Shown here: positions 48,646-57,725 of the stretch, piece after piece
Layout: every line of letters begins with the position of its first letter
Position numbering within the stretch: position 1 is the first letter of the stretch
Source: Pseudomonas azotoformans
GTDB lineage: Bacteria > Pseudomonadota > Gammaproteobacteria > Pseudomonadales > Pseudomonadaceae
Reading direction: 5' to 3'
Assembly: GCF_001579805.1 (NCBI RefSeq)
Contig: NZ_CP014546.1
Coordinates: forward strand, 3,224,001-3,288,000
Length of the DNA stretch: 64,000 nt
Translations under genes and position numbers: made by a program
Notes under the pieces: generated by a model
Databases searched by the model: none
What the model was told of the DNA's origin: nothing
Seen by the model: only the letters and a program-made list of their open reading frames with translations

Positions 48646-48953
48646 GAAACTCAGCTCCAGCTGGACGCCATTCGACAGGTCCGGATCCGTGGCTGCGAGT
48701 GGGAAGGGGTGAAACATGTTGAAACAACTACGACATGATAAGGCGTTCGGCGCTGGAGAGGCGTTTTAAATATTGCAAAATTGTGAAGGCGCTACACAGT
48801 TTTTAACCGGATCAGCGCTGAGTGGATTGGATTTTGTAAACAGAAGATTTGCGACTATCGTGACGCTTCGGTTTTTTGGACGTCATAGACCGGTACGATT
48901 GAAGTTGAATGGCCACCACTGGCCTTCGGCACCTTGGAAGAGGCAGAAATTTT
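48646..48953. other. Intergenic region between divergent lpxO and fabV
   Basis: About 308 bases without a gene; it must hold both promoters. A weak TTGTAA (48834-48839) with TATCGT 16 bases further is the best fabV candidate. No clear operator seen. Confidence 0.45.
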
Positions 48954-50147
48954 ATGATCATCAAACCGCGGGTTCGTGGCTTTATCTGTGTGACCGCTCA
49001 CCCTGTTGGCTGTGAAGCGAACGTCAAAGAGCAGATCGACTACGTGACTCAACACGGCGTCATCGAAGGCGGCCCGAAAAAGGTGCTAGTCCTCGGCGCT
49101 TCCACCGGCTACGGCCTGGCCGCGCGCATCAGTGCTGCCTTTGGCTGCGGCGCCGACACCCTGGGCGTGTTTTTTGAGAAAGAAGGCGAAGAAGGCAAGC
49201 TGAGCTCCGCCGGCTGGTACAACAGCGCTGCGTTCGAGAAGTTTGCCGTCGAGAAAGGCCTGTACGCCAAGAGCATCAACGGCGACGCGTTCTCCGACGA
49301 GATCAAGCGCCTGACCATCGAAACCATCAAGAAAGACCTGGGCAAGATCGATCTGGTGGTCTACAGCCTGGCCGCGCCACGCCGTACCGACCCGCAAGGC
49401 GTGGTGCACAACTCCACCCTCAAGCCGATCGGCAAGGCTGTGACCCTGCGCGGTATCAATACCGACAAGGGCGTTGTGGTCGACACCACGCTTGAGCCTG
49501 CAACCCAGGAAGAAATCGACGGCACCGTCAAAGTGATGGGCGGCGAAGACTGGCAGCTGTGGATCGACGCCCTGCGTGACGCCGACGTTTTGGCCGAAGG
49601 CGCGAAAACCACCGCCTTCACCTATCTTGGCGAGAAGCTGACCCAGGACATCTACTGGAACGGCTCCATCGGCGAAGCCAAGAAAGACTTGGACAAGAAA
49701 GTCCTGACCCTGCGCGACAACCTCGCGGCACTCAAGGGCGACGCCCGTGTGTCGGTGCTCAAGGCCGTGGTCACCCAGGCCAGCTCGGCCATTCCAATCA
49801 TGCCGCTGTACCTGTCGCTGCTGTTCAAAGTGATGAAAGAGCAGGGCACCCACGAAGGTTGCATCGAACAGGTCTACGGCCTGTTCAAGGACAGCCTGTA
49901 CGGCAGCCAGCCGAAACTCGACGCCGATGGCCGCTTGCGTGCTGACCTGGCCGAGCTGGAGCCGAAGGTCCAGGACGCCGTGGCGGCACTGTGGAATCAG
50001 GTCACCGACGACAACGTCAACGAGATCAGCGATTTTGCCGGCTACAAGGCTGAATTCCTGCGTTTGTTCGGCTTTGAAATCGACGGTGTGGACTACGAGG
50101 CTGACGTGAATCCGACCGTGAAGATCAACGGTCTCATCTCGGCTTAA
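48954..50147 (+). CDS. fabV: Enoyl-[ACP] reductase FabV
   Basis: A 397-aa NADH-dependent trans-2-enoyl reductase for the last step of each fatty-acid elongation cycle; FabV is naturally resistant to triclosan. [20 protein letters not shown] is the nucleotide-binding motif and [12 protein letters not shown] is typical. The tyrosine-lysine active site is in [24 protein letters not shown]. The ATG at 48954 gives [18 protein letters not shown] terminator follows. Confidence 0.95.
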   Translation: MIIKPRVRGFICVTAHPVGCEANVKEQIDYVTQHGVIEGGPKKVLVLGASTGYGLAARISAAFGCGADTLGVFFEKEGEEGKLSSAGWYNSAAFEKFAVEKGLYAKSINGDAFSDEIKRLTIETIKKDLGKIDLVVYSLAAPRRTDPQGVVHNSTLKPIGKAVTLRGINTDKGVVVDTTLEPATQEEIDGTVKVMGGEDWQLWIDALRDADVLAEGAKTTAFTYLGEKLTQDIYWNGSIGEAKKDLDKKVLTLRDNLAALKGDARVSVLKAVVTQASSAIPIMPLYLSLLFKVMKEQGTHEGCIEQVYGLFKDSLYGSQPKLDADGRLRADLAELEPKVQDAVAALWNQVTDDNVNEISDFAGYKAEFLRLFGFEIDGVDYEADVNPTVKINGLISA

Positions 50148-50160
50148 GTGATGGAATAGA

Positions 50161-50190
50161 CAGCAGTCTCGATTATGAGGCTGCTGTTTT
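50161..50190 (+). terminator. Rho-independent terminator after fabV
   Basis: CAGCAG-T-CTC pairs with GAG-G-CTGCTG around a 6-base loop, then TTTTG. Confidence 0.8.
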
Positions 50191-50209
50191 GTTCTTCCCC
50201 AACGCGCGT

Positions 50210-51433
50210 TCAGCCTTGGTTGAACACTCGAAGGGCCTTGCTAAAACCAGTGCGCTTGATACTCACCACCTCTTTCTCCCACAGCGGATTCAGGGGCACG
50301 TGATAGCCGCTGTCTTTGGCTGTCTTGACCAATTCCGCCATTTCTTTGCTGTCGTGGATCATGCAGATTTCATCGAACCGCCCCAGCTTGGTCGGTAGGA
50401 AGAACGTTGCCGGGTAGTTGGCGGCGACATCTGTTGCCGGGCTGCCGGAGTCCGCGTTGTGGTGGACCACCTTCTCGCCATTGCCGACCAACCGATGATT
50501 AATCAAATCAATCATTTGCTTTATTCGCGGTGAGGCGTTGCCCAGATGTTTGTCTTCCTTTTCATAGAAGTGAAGGGGGCTTTCATAGTCTGCACTCAAC
50601 GCCATCGGTACTTGGTAAGCCTTGGGGTCTGAATGATGCTGTCTGTAGCTATCAACCCTTTGCGTCAAAACGCTGTGCGCGACATCGGGCACCGGCAGCT
50701 TGTCTTCAGCGCCGTAGTCGCTGAGGTGGGGCGCCACCATGTGCAGGTCATAGTCGGCCGTCAATGCCTTGCCCCCCGTGTGCTCCGCTAGCACTTCAAG
50801 AGGCTTGCCCTCATGGCTGATCAAGTAGTTATCTGCTGAGGGCGACGTGCGTTTGCCTTCGAATGCATACACCTGCTGGCTAGGCCCCTTGGAGCTGAAA
50901 CTCAGTATGCCGTCCTTCTCTGTGGGTGCCAGTTCAACGATGTGGCCGAGTCTCATCAATTCACCGAGGCGATTTTGTGAGATTTCCAGAGGGATGGCGA
51001 CTGCATCGTTTTTGCGGATGCAGTCCGCGACTTGCTCATTGGCGCGGTTCAGTTTCTCGGGGGCTTCGTGCTTGAATTTCTCAAGCTTGCTGAAGGCTTG
51101 ATCCGTGCAGATCAGGCCGGCCTGCGGTCCCCAGTTGGCACTTTTTCCCTTGATATGAAAGTTCTTGGTGGGGTGGCCGGCTTCTATCAACCCGATGGCG
51201 ACGGTTTCGACTGGACGCACGCCGATGATGGAGTTGGTCTGCGCCGCAATTTCCTGCAAAGGGACAAGGTGGCTCGGGACTATTCCCGTTTGTTTCCTGG
51301 TGCGCTCGAATGCGATCCTTACCGAGTCGTTTGCCTCTGGTGCAGTGGCCGTCGACTGACGCGGTGGAGAGCCTTGCAAAGCATTCAAGCCAAGCTGACG
51401 CGATATCTGGGCTGAACTCAGTACGCCTATCAT
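50210..51433 (-). CDS. ExoY-like nucleotidyl cyclase toxin
   Basis: A 407-aa homologue of P. aeruginosa ExoY and the catalytic cores of anthrax edema factor and CyaA. The ATP-binding loop NSIIGVRPVETVAIGLIEAG is followed by PTKNFHIKGKSANWGPQAG, with the two catalytic lysines (Lys90, Lys97) at ExoY spacing. The metal-binding aspartates are in TADYDLHMVAP (Asp227, Asp229). The C-terminal HHNADSGSP and ANYPATFFLP motifs and RFDEICMI are kept. No secretion gene, chaperone or HrpL box lies within the window. The first 30 residues are Ser/Gln-rich, as in type III effectors. The ATG at 51433 has GGAG seven bases upstream. Confidence 0.85.
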   Translation of the reverse strand: MIGVLSSAQISRQLGLNALQGSPPRQSTATAPEANDSVRIAFERTRKQTGIVPSHLVPLQEIAAQTNSIIGVRPVETVAIGLIEAGHPTKNFHIKGKSANWGPQAGLICTDQAFSKLEKFKHEAPEKLNRANEQVADCIRKNDAVAIPLEISQNRLGELMRLGHIVELAPTEKDGILSFSSKGPSQQVYAFEGKRTSPSADNYLISHEGKPLEVLAEHTGGKALTADYDLHMVAPHLSDYGAEDKLPVPDVAHSVLTQRVDSYRQHHSDPKAYQVPMALSADYESPLHFYEKEDKHLGNASPRIKQMIDLINHRLVGNGEKVVHHNADSGSPATDVAANYPATFFLPTKLGRFDEICMIHDSKEMAELVKTAKDSGYHVPLNPLWEKEVVSIKRTGFSKALRVFNQG

Positions 51434-51727
51434 GGTGCATCTCCAAATCATGTTTTATTGGCATGTTGGATGATCCCTTCCAGACCCCAGTATTCCTTCG
51501 ATTGCACGGGAGACATTAAAGAAGCCATTCTTCGGCGGGGAGGAAAAAGTATGACGGCTTGTATGAAGCGTAATGGGAGGTGGGTCGTTCCGGTGCGCAA
51601 ACGTGATGCTGCCTAGGTGTTTGTTGCGTTTGAGCGGTGAAATTATCAGAGCGATCCTACGCGTGTTGACTCGCGGCTGGGTGCGATCAGCATGGGAAAC
51701 TGTCGCGCAAATGAATGGGAGGAGCGT

Positions 51728-52351
51728 ATGACAATTCGTGCAGTGGTTTTTGACTTCGGCGGTGTCCTGTTCGACTGGAGCCCGCAGCACCTGTACCGCA
51801 AGCTGATTGCCGATGATCACGAGCGGCAATGGTTTCTCGAGAATATCTGCACCCAGGCCTGGAACACCGAGCAGGACGCTGGTCGCTCCTTGGCCGAAGG
51901 TACCCGCAGCCTGATCGAGCAGCACCCAGATCATGAACGACTGATCCAGGCCTATTACGACCGTTGGCACGAAATGCTGCGTGGCCCATTGACGGAAGGC
52001 GTGGCGATCCTCAAGGCGCTGCACCAAGCCGATATGCCGTTGTTTGGGCTCACCAACTGGTCGGCGGAAACCTTTCCTTATGCGCGGGCCAACTACCCTT
52101 TCCTGCAGTGCTTTCGCGATATCGTGGTGTCTGGCGAGCTGAAACTGATCAAGCCTGATGCGGCAATCTACGACGCCAGTCTCAGTCAGGTACGCGGCCA
52201 CCTGCCGGACATCCAGCCCTCTGAAGTGGTATTTATCGATGATGTTGCCGGCAATATCGAGGCGGCCATCGCCCTCGGCTGGCAGGGGATCCACCACGTG
52301 TCGGCCGAAGGTACCGCCGCGCAATTGCGAGCGTTGGGCGTGAGCTTCTAG
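51728..52351 (+). CDS. HAD-family hydrolase
   Basis: A 207-aa HAD phosphatase (subfamily IA-like) with nucleophile motif VVFDFGGVLFDWSP, motif II GLTNWS, motif III lysine in ELKLIKPDAAIYD and motif IV VVFIDDVAGNIEAA. Substrate unknown. GGAGGAGCG precedes the ATG. Its TAG stop shares CTAG with the convergent LysR gene. Confidence 0.88.
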   Translation: MTIRAVVFDFGGVLFDWSPQHLYRKLIADDHERQWFLENICTQAWNTEQDAGRSLAEGTRSLIEQHPDHERLIQAYYDRWHEMLRGPLTEGVAILKALHQADMPLFGLTNWSAETFPYARANYPFLQCFRDIVVSGELKLIKPDAAIYDASLSQVRGHLPDIQPSEVVFIDDVAGNIEAAIALGWQGIHHVSAEGTAAQLRALGVSF

Positions 52352-53253
52352 CGCGCCCACTTTTCCATGGCGAAATCCACGAAGGCGCGCAGTTTGGGCA
52401 GGCGATAACGGTCCTGGCCGTAGAGTAGGTGCATGGGGCGGCTGGGGAGTCGATAGGCAGTGAGCAAGGCCACCAGCTTGCCGCTTTCCAGGTCCGGTTG
52501 TACCAGGGCGTCGGCCAGCATGATGATGCCCATGCCGTTGACGGCCGCCTGGCGTAAGCCTTGCGAGCTGTTGATGGTCAATGAGCCGGACACCGGGACC
52601 TCCACCTCGCCGCCCTGGCCGGTCATTCGCCACAGTTTGTCGGCGTCGCGCCAGTTGTCACTTGCCGGGTAGGCAAACGCCAGGCAGTCGTGGTGCTGCA
52701 GCTCATCGGGCGTTTGCGGCGTGCCCCGTCGTGCCAGGTATTCAGGTGACGCGCAGAGTGTGAGGGTGTAGTCCTGCATTGGCCGGGCGATCAGGCTGGA
52801 GGTTTCCAGTTCACCAAGACGGATCGCCACGTCGAAGCCGCTGTCGACCAAGTCCATCCGCTCATTGCTCAGCACCACGTACAGGTTGATCAGTGGGTAG
52901 CGCCGGGAAAATTCGCTCAAGGCCGGTGTCAGGCGTTCGGTGCCGAACACGGGGGGCGCAGTGATGCGCAGATTGCCTTTGGGGATATCGCTGTGGGCTT
53001 GCTCGGCGAGCTGTTCGGAGTCGGCCACCAACCCCAGCACTTCCAGACAGCGCTGGTAATACTGCCCGCCGAATTCCGTGAGGCTTTGTTTGCGCGTGGT
53101 GCGTTTGAGCAGGCTCACGCCCAGGCGCTGCTCCAAGGCACGCAGATGGTTGCCGACCATGGTGGTGGACATCCCACAGGCCTGGGCTGCGGCCGTCATG
53201 CTGCCGGTCTCGACCACCTTCACGTACACCGACATTGCCTGGAATAGATCCAT
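52348..53253 (-). CDS. LysR-family regulator
   Basis: A 301-aa LysR regulator. The helix-turn-helix reads TGSMTAAAQACGMSTTMVGNHLRALEQRLGVSLL and the substrate domain is complete. It is of the CrgA/PA-type group (motif LRITAPPVFGTERLTPAL). The ATG at 53253 (MDLFQAMSVYVKVV) matches the family. It is divergent from the aminotransferase gene, its likely target. Confidence 0.88.
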   Translation of the reverse strand: MDLFQAMSVYVKVVETGSMTAAAQACGMSTTMVGNHLRALEQRLGVSLLKRTTRKQSLTEFGGQYYQRCLEVLGLVADSEQLAEQAHSDIPKGNLRITAPPVFGTERLTPALSEFSRRYPLINLYVVLSNERMDLVDSGFDVAIRLGELETSSLIARPMQDYTLTLCASPEYLARRGTPQTPDELQHHDCLAFAYPASDNWRDADKLWRMTGQGGEVEVPVSGSLTINSSQGLRQAAVNGMGIIMLADALVQPDLESGKLVALLTAYRLPSRPMHLLYGQDRYRLPKLRAFVDFAMEKWAR

Positions 53254-53355
53254 TATCAAGCCTTGATTTAAAGTCATTGCAGGAATGTGCAGTTTATCCA
53301 GCCGAGGTGGCTAACGATACTGCAGCCATCACTACGATGCACTGGAGCCCGCACC

Positions 53356-54525
53356 ATGACCGCCGCCTGCCTGATGACCACTTATCAACCCTTGGCACTG
53401 AGCTTCACGCGCGGCCTGGGCACGCGACTCTGGGACCAGCAGGGCCGCGAATACCTGGACGCGGTCGCCGGCGTGGCAGTGACCAATGTCGGCCATTCGC
53501 ACCCCCGGCTGGTGACGGCGATCAGCGAGCAGGCTGGGCTCTTGCTGCACACCTCCAACCTCTACAGCATCGACTGGCAACAACGGCTGGCCCAGCGCCT
53601 CTCTCAGTTGTCAGGCCTGGACCGCGCCTTCTTCAATAATTCCGGTGCTGAAGCCAATGAGACAGCGCTCAAGCTGGCGCGCCTGCATGGCTGGAAAAAG
53701 GGCATCGAAGAGCCGTTGGTGGTGGTGATGGAGAACGCCTTTCATGGCCGTACCCTCGGCACCATGGCCGCGAGCGATGGCCCCTCGGTGCGGCTGGGCT
53801 TCCAGCGGTTGCCGGGGGATTTTCTCAAGGTGCGCTTTGGTGATCTGGCGGCATTGGAAGCGATCACAAAGGCATTTGGCCCGCGCATTGCAGCGGTGCT
53901 GCTGGAGCCGATCCAGGGGGAAAGTGGCGTACTGCCTGCACCACCGGGTTACCTGCGAGCCCTGCGCGACCACTGCACAGGCCATGGCTGGCTGATGATG
54001 CTGGACGAAATCCAGACCGGCATCGGCCGCACTGGCACCTGGTTCGCCTTCCAGCATGAAGGCATCGTCCCGGACGTGATGACCCTGGCCAAAGGCCTGG
54101 GCAATGGTGTGCCGATCGGCGCGTGCCTGGCTCGGTCCGCGGTGGCCCAACTGTTCACGCCGGGCAGTCATGGCAGCACCTTTGGTGGCAACCCGTTGGC
54201 GTGTCGTGTGGGGTGCACCGTGCTGGACATCATCGAGGAGCAAGGTTTGCTACAGAACGCCGCGCAACAGGGCGAGCGCCTGCTGGCGCGGTTGCGCGTG
54301 GAGTTGAGTGAACATCCGCAGGTCCTGGCGATTCGTGGCCAGGGGCTGATGATTGGTATTGAGTTGGCCAGCCCTTATCGGGACCTGGCTCAGCGCGCCG
54401 CTCAGGAACACGGGCTGCTGATCAACGTCACGCGGGGCAAAATCATTCGCTTGCTGCCGCCGCTGACCTTGGATGCCAAGGAGGTCGAGATGATCGTGCG
54501 GGCCATTACTCGGTTGCTGGCGTAG
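53356..54525 (+). CDS. ArgD-like class III aminotransferase
   Basis: A 389-aa PLP enzyme of the acetylornithine/succinylornithine aminotransferase family: [33 protein letters not shown], the metal-side Asp in [14 protein letters not shown] and the PLP lysine in [15 protein letters not shown]. It could serve ornithine, arginine or GABA-type metabolism; its sole regulator neighbour does not decide. The ATG at 53356 has GGAG upstream. Its end overlaps the punR end by 20 bases. Confidence 0.9.
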   Translation: MTAACLMTTYQPLALSFTRGLGTRLWDQQGREYLDAVAGVAVTNVGHSHPRLVTAISEQAGLLLHTSNLYSIDWQQRLAQRLSQLSGLDRAFFNNSGAEANETALKLARLHGWKKGIEEPLVVVMENAFHGRTLGTMAASDGPSVRLGFQRLPGDFLKVRFGDLAALEAITKAFGPRIAAVLLEPIQGESGVLPAPPGYLRALRDHCTGHGWLMMLDEIQTGIGRTGTWFAFQHEGIVPDVMTLAKGLGNGVPIGACLARSAVAQLFTPGSHGSTFGGNPLACRVGCTVLDIIEEQGLLQNAAQQGERLLARLRVELSEHPQVLAIRGQGLMIGIELASPYRDLAQRAAQEHGLLINVTRGKIIRLLPPLTLDAKEVEMIVRAITRLLA

Positions 54526-55429
54526 GGCCGTTGAGCCATTCCTGGTTCAGGGTCTCGGTATCGCCCAGGTATTCCAACAGCCAGGCCATGGCCGGGGACA
54601 GCTTGTTCTGCGCCCAGGCCACACACGACGGGCTGGCCGGAAACGGCCGGCTCAATTGCAGTGCCACCAACTCACCGCGCTCGACCCACGGCAACACTTG
54701 ATGCGCCGGCGCCATGCCGACGCACAGGCCGTCGCGCAGGCAATCGATGGCAGACGCCCAATTGGGCACCACCAGGCGTCGCTGGTTATCCAATGTCCAC
54801 GTGTCGCGCTTGGGCAGGTTGCGCGAGGTGTCGGTCATGCACAGCGAGGCGAAAGGGCGCAGTTGATCGTCACTCAGTAACCCTTCGACGCTGGCCAGCG
54901 GGTGTCGCGCGCTGACCACGCACAGCCAGTTCAACAAGCCCATGTCGCGGAAAGTGAAGTGACTGGCCACCGGCACGGCGCTGGTCGCGCCGATCACGAT
55001 GTCGGTGCGTTCATCGGCCAGGGCATCCCATACGCCGTTGTACACCTCGTACTCCAGCAACAGCTCGACCTCAGGAAATTGTCGATAGAAGTCCAGCACC
55101 AACTGCCGACAGCGCTGAGGTTTGACGATGGAATCCACGGCCACCTTCAACTGGCCGCTCCAGCCGTTGGCGACCTGCTGGCATAGGCGTCGGGTGCCGA
55201 GCATTTTTTTCATCACGCCACGGGCTTCGTCGATAAACAGGCGGCCAGCGGGCGTCAGTTCCACATCCCGGTGGCGCCGCACAAATAGCGGCACTGCCAA
55301 CCATTCTTCCAGCTGGCGCACGGTATAGCTGACGGCTGACGGCACGCGATGCAGTTCCTGAGCGGCGGCGCTGAAACTGCCATGGCGCGCCACGGCATCG
55401 ACCACATCCAGGGAATATTCTGACCACAT
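54506..55429 (-). CDS. punR: LysR-family purine regulator PunR
   Basis: A 307-aa LysR protein that closely follows E. coli PunR (YdhB): [20 protein letters not shown], the helix-turn-helix around [23 protein letters not shown], and the C-terminal [20 protein letters not shown]. In E. coli it activates the adjacent exporter gene punC in response to purines. Here it is divergent from the punC homologue, as expected. AAGGCAG precedes the ATG at 55429. Confidence 0.88.
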   Translation of the reverse strand: MWSEYSLDVVDAVARHGSFSAAAQELHRVPSAVSYTVRQLEEWLAVPLFVRRHRDVELTPAGRLFIDEARGVMKKMLGTRRLCQQVANGWSGQLKVAVDSIVKPQRCRQLVLDFYRQFPEVELLLEYEVYNGVWDALADERTDIVIGATSAVPVASHFTFRDMGLLNWLCVVSARHPLASVEGLLSDDQLRPFASLCMTDTSRNLPKRDTWTLDNQRRLVVPNWASAIDCLRDGLCVGMAPAHQVLPWVERGELVALQLSRPFPASPSCVAWAQNKLSPAMAWLLEYLGDTETLNQEWLNGPTPATE

Positions 55430-55551
55430 GGTAGCTGCCTTCAAATTTATTGATAAGAGTGTCCAATTATTATCGCTTCACACAGAAACTGTCAGCTTCA
55501 TAATGGGCGCCAGTCAGCAAATAGTTTGATGGCAGGATTAACAAGGCTTCA

Positions 55552-56737
55552 ATGAAAAATTCTTTCGGTTTCACTTGGTATCTGGCCGGGCTGAGCATGC
55601 TCGGTTACCTCGCCATGGACATGTACTTGCCGGCATTCGGCGCCATGGGCGAACAGTTGCAGATAGGCGCAGGCGCGGTAGGCGCCAGCTTGAGTATTTT
55701 CCTCGCCGGCTTTGCGGTGGGGCAGTTGTTGTGGGGGCCATTGTCCGACCGCCTGGGGCGCAAGCCCGTCCTGCTCGCCGGTTTGAGCCTGTTTGTACTG
55801 GGCTGCGCGGGGATGTTCTGGGTCGAGACCGCCCCGCAGTTGCTGGCGCTGCGTTTTGTCCAGGCGATTGGCGTGTGTTCCGCCGCCGTCAGTTGGCAGG
55901 CGTTGGTGATCGACCGCTACCCGGGCCGACAAGGCTCATCGTGTGTTCGCCAGCATTATGCCGCTGATGTCGTTGTCGCCAGCGTTGGCGCCTTTGCTGG
56001 GCGCGATGGTGCTGAATCACTTGGGTTGGCAGGCGATCTTTGGCGTATTGCTGGGCGTCTCATTGCTGTTGCTGCTACCGACATTGTCTCTGCGCACCAC
56101 GGCGAAACGTCCGGCAGAGGCGGGTGAGCGTTCGCACCTCGGTTATGGGCAGTTACTGACGTCTCGCGTGTTTACCGGCAACGTCATGATCTTCGCCGCC
56201 TGCTCGGCCAGTTTCTTCGCCTGGCTGACGGCTTCGCCCTTCATCCTGGGCGACATGGGCTACAGCCCGAATGATATTGGCCTGAGCTACGTATTGCCGA
56301 CATTGGCCTTCCTGGTCGGTGGCTACAGTTGCCGCAGCGCCTTGCAGCACTTCCAGGGCAAGACGCTGTTGCCCTGGTTGTTGCTGGCATATTGCATCAG
56401 CATGCTGGCGTTGTACTTGGTTGCCACGCTGACGGTGCCGACCCTCACCACGTTGCTGATTCCATTCTGCCTGATGGCGCTGGTCAACGGTGCCAGTTAC
56501 CCCATCGTCGTGGCGAATGCGCTGATGCCGTTTGCGGAAAATTCCGGCAAGGCGGCGGCATTGCAAAACACCCTGCAACTGGGCCTGTGTTTCCTCAGCA
56601 GCCTGCTGGTGTCGTCGATGATCGAGCAACCGCTGCTGATCACCGTGATCGTGATGCTGGCGACCGCGCCACTGGCGGTGTTGGGTTACTGGCTGGCGCG
56701 GCCGAAAGCCGGTGATTCGGAACTGGCGACCGCCTAG
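55552..56737 (+). pseudogene. punC: Purine nucleoside MFS transporter PunC, interrupted by +1 base
   Basis: MFS transporter of the Bcr/CflA group matching E. coli PunC (YdhC), starting [20 protein letters not shown]. The frame breaks at GGG 55923-55925 after ALVIDRYP: removing one base gives [20 protein letters not shown] and joins the two halves into a 394-aa, 12-segment protein. It is next to punR and to a nucleoside porin and a purine permease. The error type is the same as in four other genes here, so an artefact is likely. Its stop overlaps the porin gene's stop at CTAG. Confidence 0.85.
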
Positions 56738-57567
56738 AACGTCACTTCCAGGTTCACCGTCGGCGTCGATGTGCGGCTACCCCGGCCGCCATCCACGCCG
56801 AACTTGTTATGCCAATACTCGTAGCCCACCCCCAGGTAGAGGTTTGGCTTGACGCTTTTGCCCGGTCGCACCGCCACCATCAGCGCGGTGCGCATCAGGG
56901 CCTCGGGCGCGGTATCGCGCCCGTGGTAGTCCTCGCCTTTTTCCCCGACGTAATTGATGAAACCCTGGAATTTCGCCGCATGGTTGGCGATTTCGAAGGG
57001 GCGCATCCACGTCAGGTTGAGCATGTAGGTGTCGTCAAACGTGTGGTTCGACTCCTTCGCGCCGGGGATGCCGGTGTGGTTCCTTTCCTTGTAGTACATC
57101 AGGCTCAGGTCGAGAACGCCGACGGTGTTGAACTTCAGTGTCGGGCCAATCACCAGTGCGCGTTTCTTGGCTGAGGCGAAGTTGTTGTTACGGTTGGCGT
57201 CAAAACCCAGGGTCAGCGCGTAATCCTTGACCAGGCCGGTGCCCAACGGCACATCGAACACCCGCGACGCATACAGTTGGTGGCGGTACACCGCGTACAC
57301 CTCACTCCCGCCATGATCAGTCCCCTTGCGCGGGTCACGGCTGTCGGACAGGAACACATCGAGGTTGAGGAAATTGCTGCCGTACTGGTAGCCGCTGGCG
57401 TGGGTGAAGCTGTAGATGCGCTTGCTGAATTCGTCGGGGTTATTCGGATTGGTGAACTGCTGGCCGTAGCGAAATCCTACGCTGTTGTTCATCCATTCCA
57501 CTGCGACGGCCTCCCCGCCGCCGAGCAGGGTGATTGCGACGGTTGCGCCCTGTAGTGCCTTTTTCAT
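56734..57567 (-). CDS. Tsx/OmpK-like nucleoside-specific outer-membrane channel
   Basis: A 277-aa outer-membrane beta-barrel of the nucleoside-specific channel family. The signal peptide starts MKKALQGATVAITLLGGGEA, and the mature N terminus VEWMNNSVGFRYGQQFTNP and the terminal LEVTF aromatic end are typical of the family. It allows nucleosides across the outer membrane. The ATG at 57567 has AAAGGAC upstream. It converges on punC and is divergent from the permease gene. Confidence 0.88.
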   Translation of the reverse strand: MKKALQGATVAITLLGGGEAVAVEWMNNSVGFRYGQQFTNPNNPDEFSKRIYSFTHASGYQYGSNFLNLDVFLSDSRDPRKGTDHGGSEVYAVYRHQLYASRVFDVPLGTGLVKDYALTLGFDANRNNNFASAKKRALVIGPTLKFNTVGVLDLSLMYYKERNHTGIPGAKESNHTFDDTYMLNLTWMRPFEIANHAAKFQGFINYVGEKGEDYHGRDTAPEALMRTALMVAVRPGKSVKPNLYLGVGYEYWHNKFGVDGGRGSRTSTPTVNLEVTF

Positions 57568-57648
57568 TGTTCTGGGTCCTTTGGCGTTCTGGCTCATCAC
57601 GGCCGGATTGTTTTTGTAACGCCGATGGAGGGTAACTTGTTCGATTGA

Positions 57649-57658
57649 TTGTATACAA
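57649..57658. promoter_or_regulatory. TTGTATACAA palindrome in the divergent purine promoter region
   Basis: TTGTATACAA, a perfect palindrome of the GntR-type (NTGTATACAN) class, between the divergent porin and permease genes. Confidence 0.55.
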
Positions 57659-57682
57659 CTCTATGGACATCCAGTCCAAACA

Positions 57683-57692
57683 TTGCATACAG
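57683..57692. promoter_or_regulatory. Second GTATACA-like site
   Basis: TTGCATACAG, matching eight of ten bases of the upstream TTGTATACAA; the centres are 34 bases apart (about three helical turns). Confidence 0.4.
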
Positions 57693-57725
57693 TGGCCGCA
57701 CAACAAAAACAGAGAACCCCTCACC

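Noticed and set aside
51434..51727. HrpL-type promoter (GGAACC-N15/16-CCAC) upstream of the ExoY-like gene
   Set aside because: Searched by eye on the minus strand; no match found, only a near GTGG with wrong spacing.
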